Assembly: GCA_041687475.1 (NCBI GenBank)
Contig: JAWLBW010000010.1
Location: 1-33,619, forward strand
DNA length: 33,619 nucleotides
Direction: 5' to 3'
Source: JAWLBW01 sp041687475
GTDB lineage: Bacteria; J088; JAWLBW01
Under the pieces are notes generated by a model, which was given only the letters and a program-made list of their open reading frames with translations, ran no database searches and was not told where the DNA came from. Below, in pieces: positions 30,066-33,619 of this stretch. Made by a program: the position numbers and the translations under genes. Positions within the stretch are counted from its first letter, which is position 1. Each line of letters begins with the position of its first letter.

Positions 30066-30093
30066 TTGACACCGACGAGATGCTGCTTACATT
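30066..30093 (+). promoter_or_regulatory. Putative dnaK promoter (sigma-70 and/or sigma-32-like)
   Basis: TTGACA (30066-30071) and TACATT (30088-30093) are 16 bp apart. With one more base the -35 reads CTTGACA and the -10 region TTACATTT, which also resembles the heat-shock sigma-32 pattern (CTTGAAA, then CCCCATnT). No CIRCE operator is present. The leader would be about 60 nt. Confidence 0.5.
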
Positions 30094-30159
30094 TGGCCTA
30101 AGAACAAAACAGGCCCAGCGTGGCCGCATCCGGATTGACTTAGCAAGGAGATTCAGCAA

Positions 30160-32067
<1,908 letters not shown>

Positions 32068-32078
32068 GCAACCCGATG

Positions 32079-32107
32079 GAGCCTGCTTCGCCCGACGAAG
32101 CAGGCTC
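32079..32107 (+). terminator. Long perfect hairpin between dnaK and dnaJ
   Basis: GAGCCTGCTTCG (32079-32090) pairs perfectly with CGAAGCAGGCTC (32096-32107) around a CCCGA loop: 12 bp, 11 nt after the dnaK stop. It is followed by TCTCGCTT, not a real T tract. It probably acts as a partial terminator or 3' stabiliser that lowers dnaJ expression relative to dnaK. Confidence 0.65.
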
Positions 32108-32178
32108 TCTCGCTTCAGCCGGAGGCGTACCGTGAAGCTTCCGGTTACCGTTCGCACTCGCAGCAAGGTAAGACAGAT

Positions 32179-33315
32179 ATGGCGCGTGATTATTACGACA
32201 TTCTGGGGGTGAAGCGCGACGCCACCGTTGAAGAAATCAAGAAGGCCTTCCGCAAGATGGCCCGGAAGTTTCACCCCGATGTGAACCCGGGCGACAAGGA
32301 GGCCGAACAGAAGTTCAAGGAAGTCAACGAAGCCTACGGCGTTCTCTCCGACCCCGAAAAGCGCAAGACATACGACCAGGTCGGGCATGCCGCCTACTCG
32401 TCGGGAGCGGGCGCCGGTTACGGCGGATTCGGTGGCGCACCCGGCGGCTACGGCGGGGGCATCCGTTTCGAAGACCTGTTCCGCGGGGCCGGCGGCGGCG
32501 CCGGCCGGGGCGGCAACTTCAGCGACATTTTCGGCGATCTGTTCGGCGGGGCCCAGGGTGGCCGCGCCATGGCCGGCGAAGACCTGCGGGCCGAGATTAC
32601 CGTCGACCTGGCCGACGTGGTGCATGGGGCTACCGTGCCCATCGAGCTTACCCGCGACGTTGCCTGCACGACCTGCCAGGGTTCGGGCTTTCGGCCGGGC
32701 GGAACGCAGCGCACCTGCCAGCAGTGCCGGGGAAAAGGTAAGATCAACATGGGTTCGGGCTTCTTCGCCTTCAGCCAGGCATGTCCCGAATGCGGGGGCA
32801 CCGGGCGCACCGGCGACCCGTGCCTGACCTGCGCCGGAAGCGGAACGCAAAGGGCCCGCGAAACGCTCAGGGTGAAAATTCCGGCCGGGTTGCGCGACGG
32901 CGGCACGATTCGCCTCGGCGGCAAGGGCAATGCGGCCATCGACGGCGGCGAACCGGGCGACCTGTACGTGCAGGTACGCATCAGGCCGCACCCGCATTTC
33001 CGTCGCGAGGGCGACGACCTGCTGTTGACCCTTCCGGTCACGCCGGCCGAAGCGGCGCTGGGCGCCAAGGTCGAGGTACCCACGCCCGACGGTACGGTAC
33101 GCATGAAGATACCGGCCGGAAGCTCGAGCGGTCAGAAGCTGCGACTGGGCGGCAAGGGCGTGCCGCGGCTGCGCGGCACCGGTCGAGGCGACCTGTATGT
33201 CGAACTGCAGGTTGTTCTGCCGAAGACCCTGAACGATGCCCAACGCAAGGCGTACGAAGCGCTGGCCGAGGCTTCCGACGAAAACCCGCGTCAGAACCTG
33301 CCCCAGCAACTCTGA
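32179..33315 (+). CDS. dnaJ: Co-chaperone DnaJ (Hsp40)
   Basis: A 378-aa class I J-protein. The J domain (about 1-70) has the HPD triad at 32-34 (KFHPDVNPGD). A Gly/Phe-rich stretch follows (about 75-125). The zinc-finger region has four CxxCxGxG repeats: CTTCQGSG, CQQCRGKG, CPECGGTG and CLTCAGSG. The C-terminal client-binding domains show VKIPAGLRDGGTIRLGGKGN and VKIPAG-like MKIPAGSSSGQKLRLGGKG. Full length and intact. It starts 111 bp after dnaK with AAGG upstream; an intervening hairpin probably tunes expression. Confidence 0.98.
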   Translation: MARDYYDILGVKRDATVEEIKKAFRKMARKFHPDVNPGDKEAEQKFKEVNEAYGVLSDPEKRKTYDQVGHAAYSSGAGAGYGGFGGAPGGYGGGIRFEDLFRGAGGGAGRGGNFSDIFGDLFGGAQGGRAMAGEDLRAEITVDLADVVHGATVPIELTRDVACTTCQGSGFRPGGTQRTCQQCRGKGKINMGSGFFAFSQACPECGGTGRTGDPCLTCAGSGTQRARETLRVKIPAGLRDGGTIRLGGKGNAAIDGGEPGDLYVQVRIRPHPHFRREGDDLLLTLPVTPAEAALGAKVEVPTPDGTVRMKIPAGSSSGQKLRLGGKGVPRLRGTGRGDLYVELQVVLPKTLNDAQRKAYEALAEASDENPRQNLPQQL

Positions 33316-33328
33316 CGCGTCTGGTAAG

Positions 33329-33619
33329 ATGACAGACAGGCGTTCAAACGGCGCGACTCTATCAAGTAACGACGACAGTGCGCGAAACGCACGTGGTCAC
33401 CACGGGGAAAAGAAAGGCATGAAACAGGGAGCTCGCAACAGCAGCCGTCGGCGCCGGAAGGACATTCTTCGAACGGCGCCATCGCTGGAACAGAAACAGA
33501 TGCGCCTGGAAGAGCGTAGACTGATTGCGCGCATCGACGATTATCTCGAGCGGCGAGTCGGCCTTCGTCGGGTCGGCGAAAGCGCCGAAGGCTTCGACGA
33601 TCTCTGGGACGAAATCGAG
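33329..33619 (+). CDS. Start of an unknown gene after dnaJ (3' end cut)
   Basis: An open frame runs off the window end (at least 97 codons from the ATG at 33329, or 67 from the ATG at 33419). The second ATG, preceded by GGGGAAAAGAAAGG, is an equally good start. The N-terminus is strongly basic (NSSRRRRKDILR) and then becomes a charged helical stretch (RLEERRLIARIDDYLERR) that turns acidic (EGFDDLWDEIE). I do not recognise it. It may be co-transcribed with dnaJ, whose stop is 13 bp before the first ATG. Confidence 0.45.
   Translation, partial: MTDRRSNGATLSSNDDSARNARGHHGEKKGMKQGARNSSRRRRKDILRTAPSLEQKQMRLEERRLIARIDDYLERRVGLRRVGESAEGFDDLWDEIE

Overview
The window is a GC-rich bacterial chromosome segment. 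It carries about 28 protein genes, two of them cut by the window edges, and no rRNA, tRNA, CRISPR array or insertion sequence that I could recognise. Several features fit a Gram-negative, deltaproteobacterial-type lineage (Myxococcota/Bradymonadota-like): an outer-membrane TonB system of the TtpC class, a zinc-ribbon/DUF3426 protein, a PHA-regulator operon, and a der/era/rnc/mtaB/mnmA block. This placement is an inference from gene content, not a phylogeny.

Positions 1-9105 hold one plus-strand nutrient-uptake module. In order it encodes a TtpC-like energizer, ExbB, ExbD, TonB, a periplasmic TPR protein and a TonB-dependent receptor, with overlapping or close-packed genes. These are followed by a lipoprotein of the TonB-receptor-associated beta-helix type and a strong terminator. 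The lipoprotein looks circularly permuted relative to the family as I know it: the strand block that normally opens the fold sits at the C-terminus. This is the most unusual observation in the window.

Positions 9106-12190 hold an orphan OmpR/PhoB-type response regulator behind a structured leader, then a three-gene envelope cluster (His-rich exported protein, YtkA-like lipoprotein, CCGG outer-membrane barrel) that suggests metal, possibly copper, handling. A bidirectional terminator separates it from a minus-strand operon (12215-15005): ArsA/GET3-like ATPase with an Hsp20-like tail, a small helical protein, a PhaR-type PHA regulator and a DUF2505 protein.

Positions 15026-17475 hold divergent promoters, a zinc-ribbon membrane protein with repeated DDLFGS-like motifs, and a helical-repeat protein. 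Positions 17494-22953 (minus strand) hold translation and GTPase housekeeping genes: mnmA, mtaB, rnc and era overlap end to end, with der following. Positions 23075-29692 are mixed: a metallophosphoesterase, a MarC-family protein, a GT-C-type membrane protein, a DUF523-DUF1722 (TudS-YbgA) fusion, a membrane protein ending in a degenerate S24/S26-like domain, and a tandem universal stress protein. The window closes with an inverted-repeat-rich intergenic region, dnaK, a hairpin, dnaJ and the start of an unknown gene.
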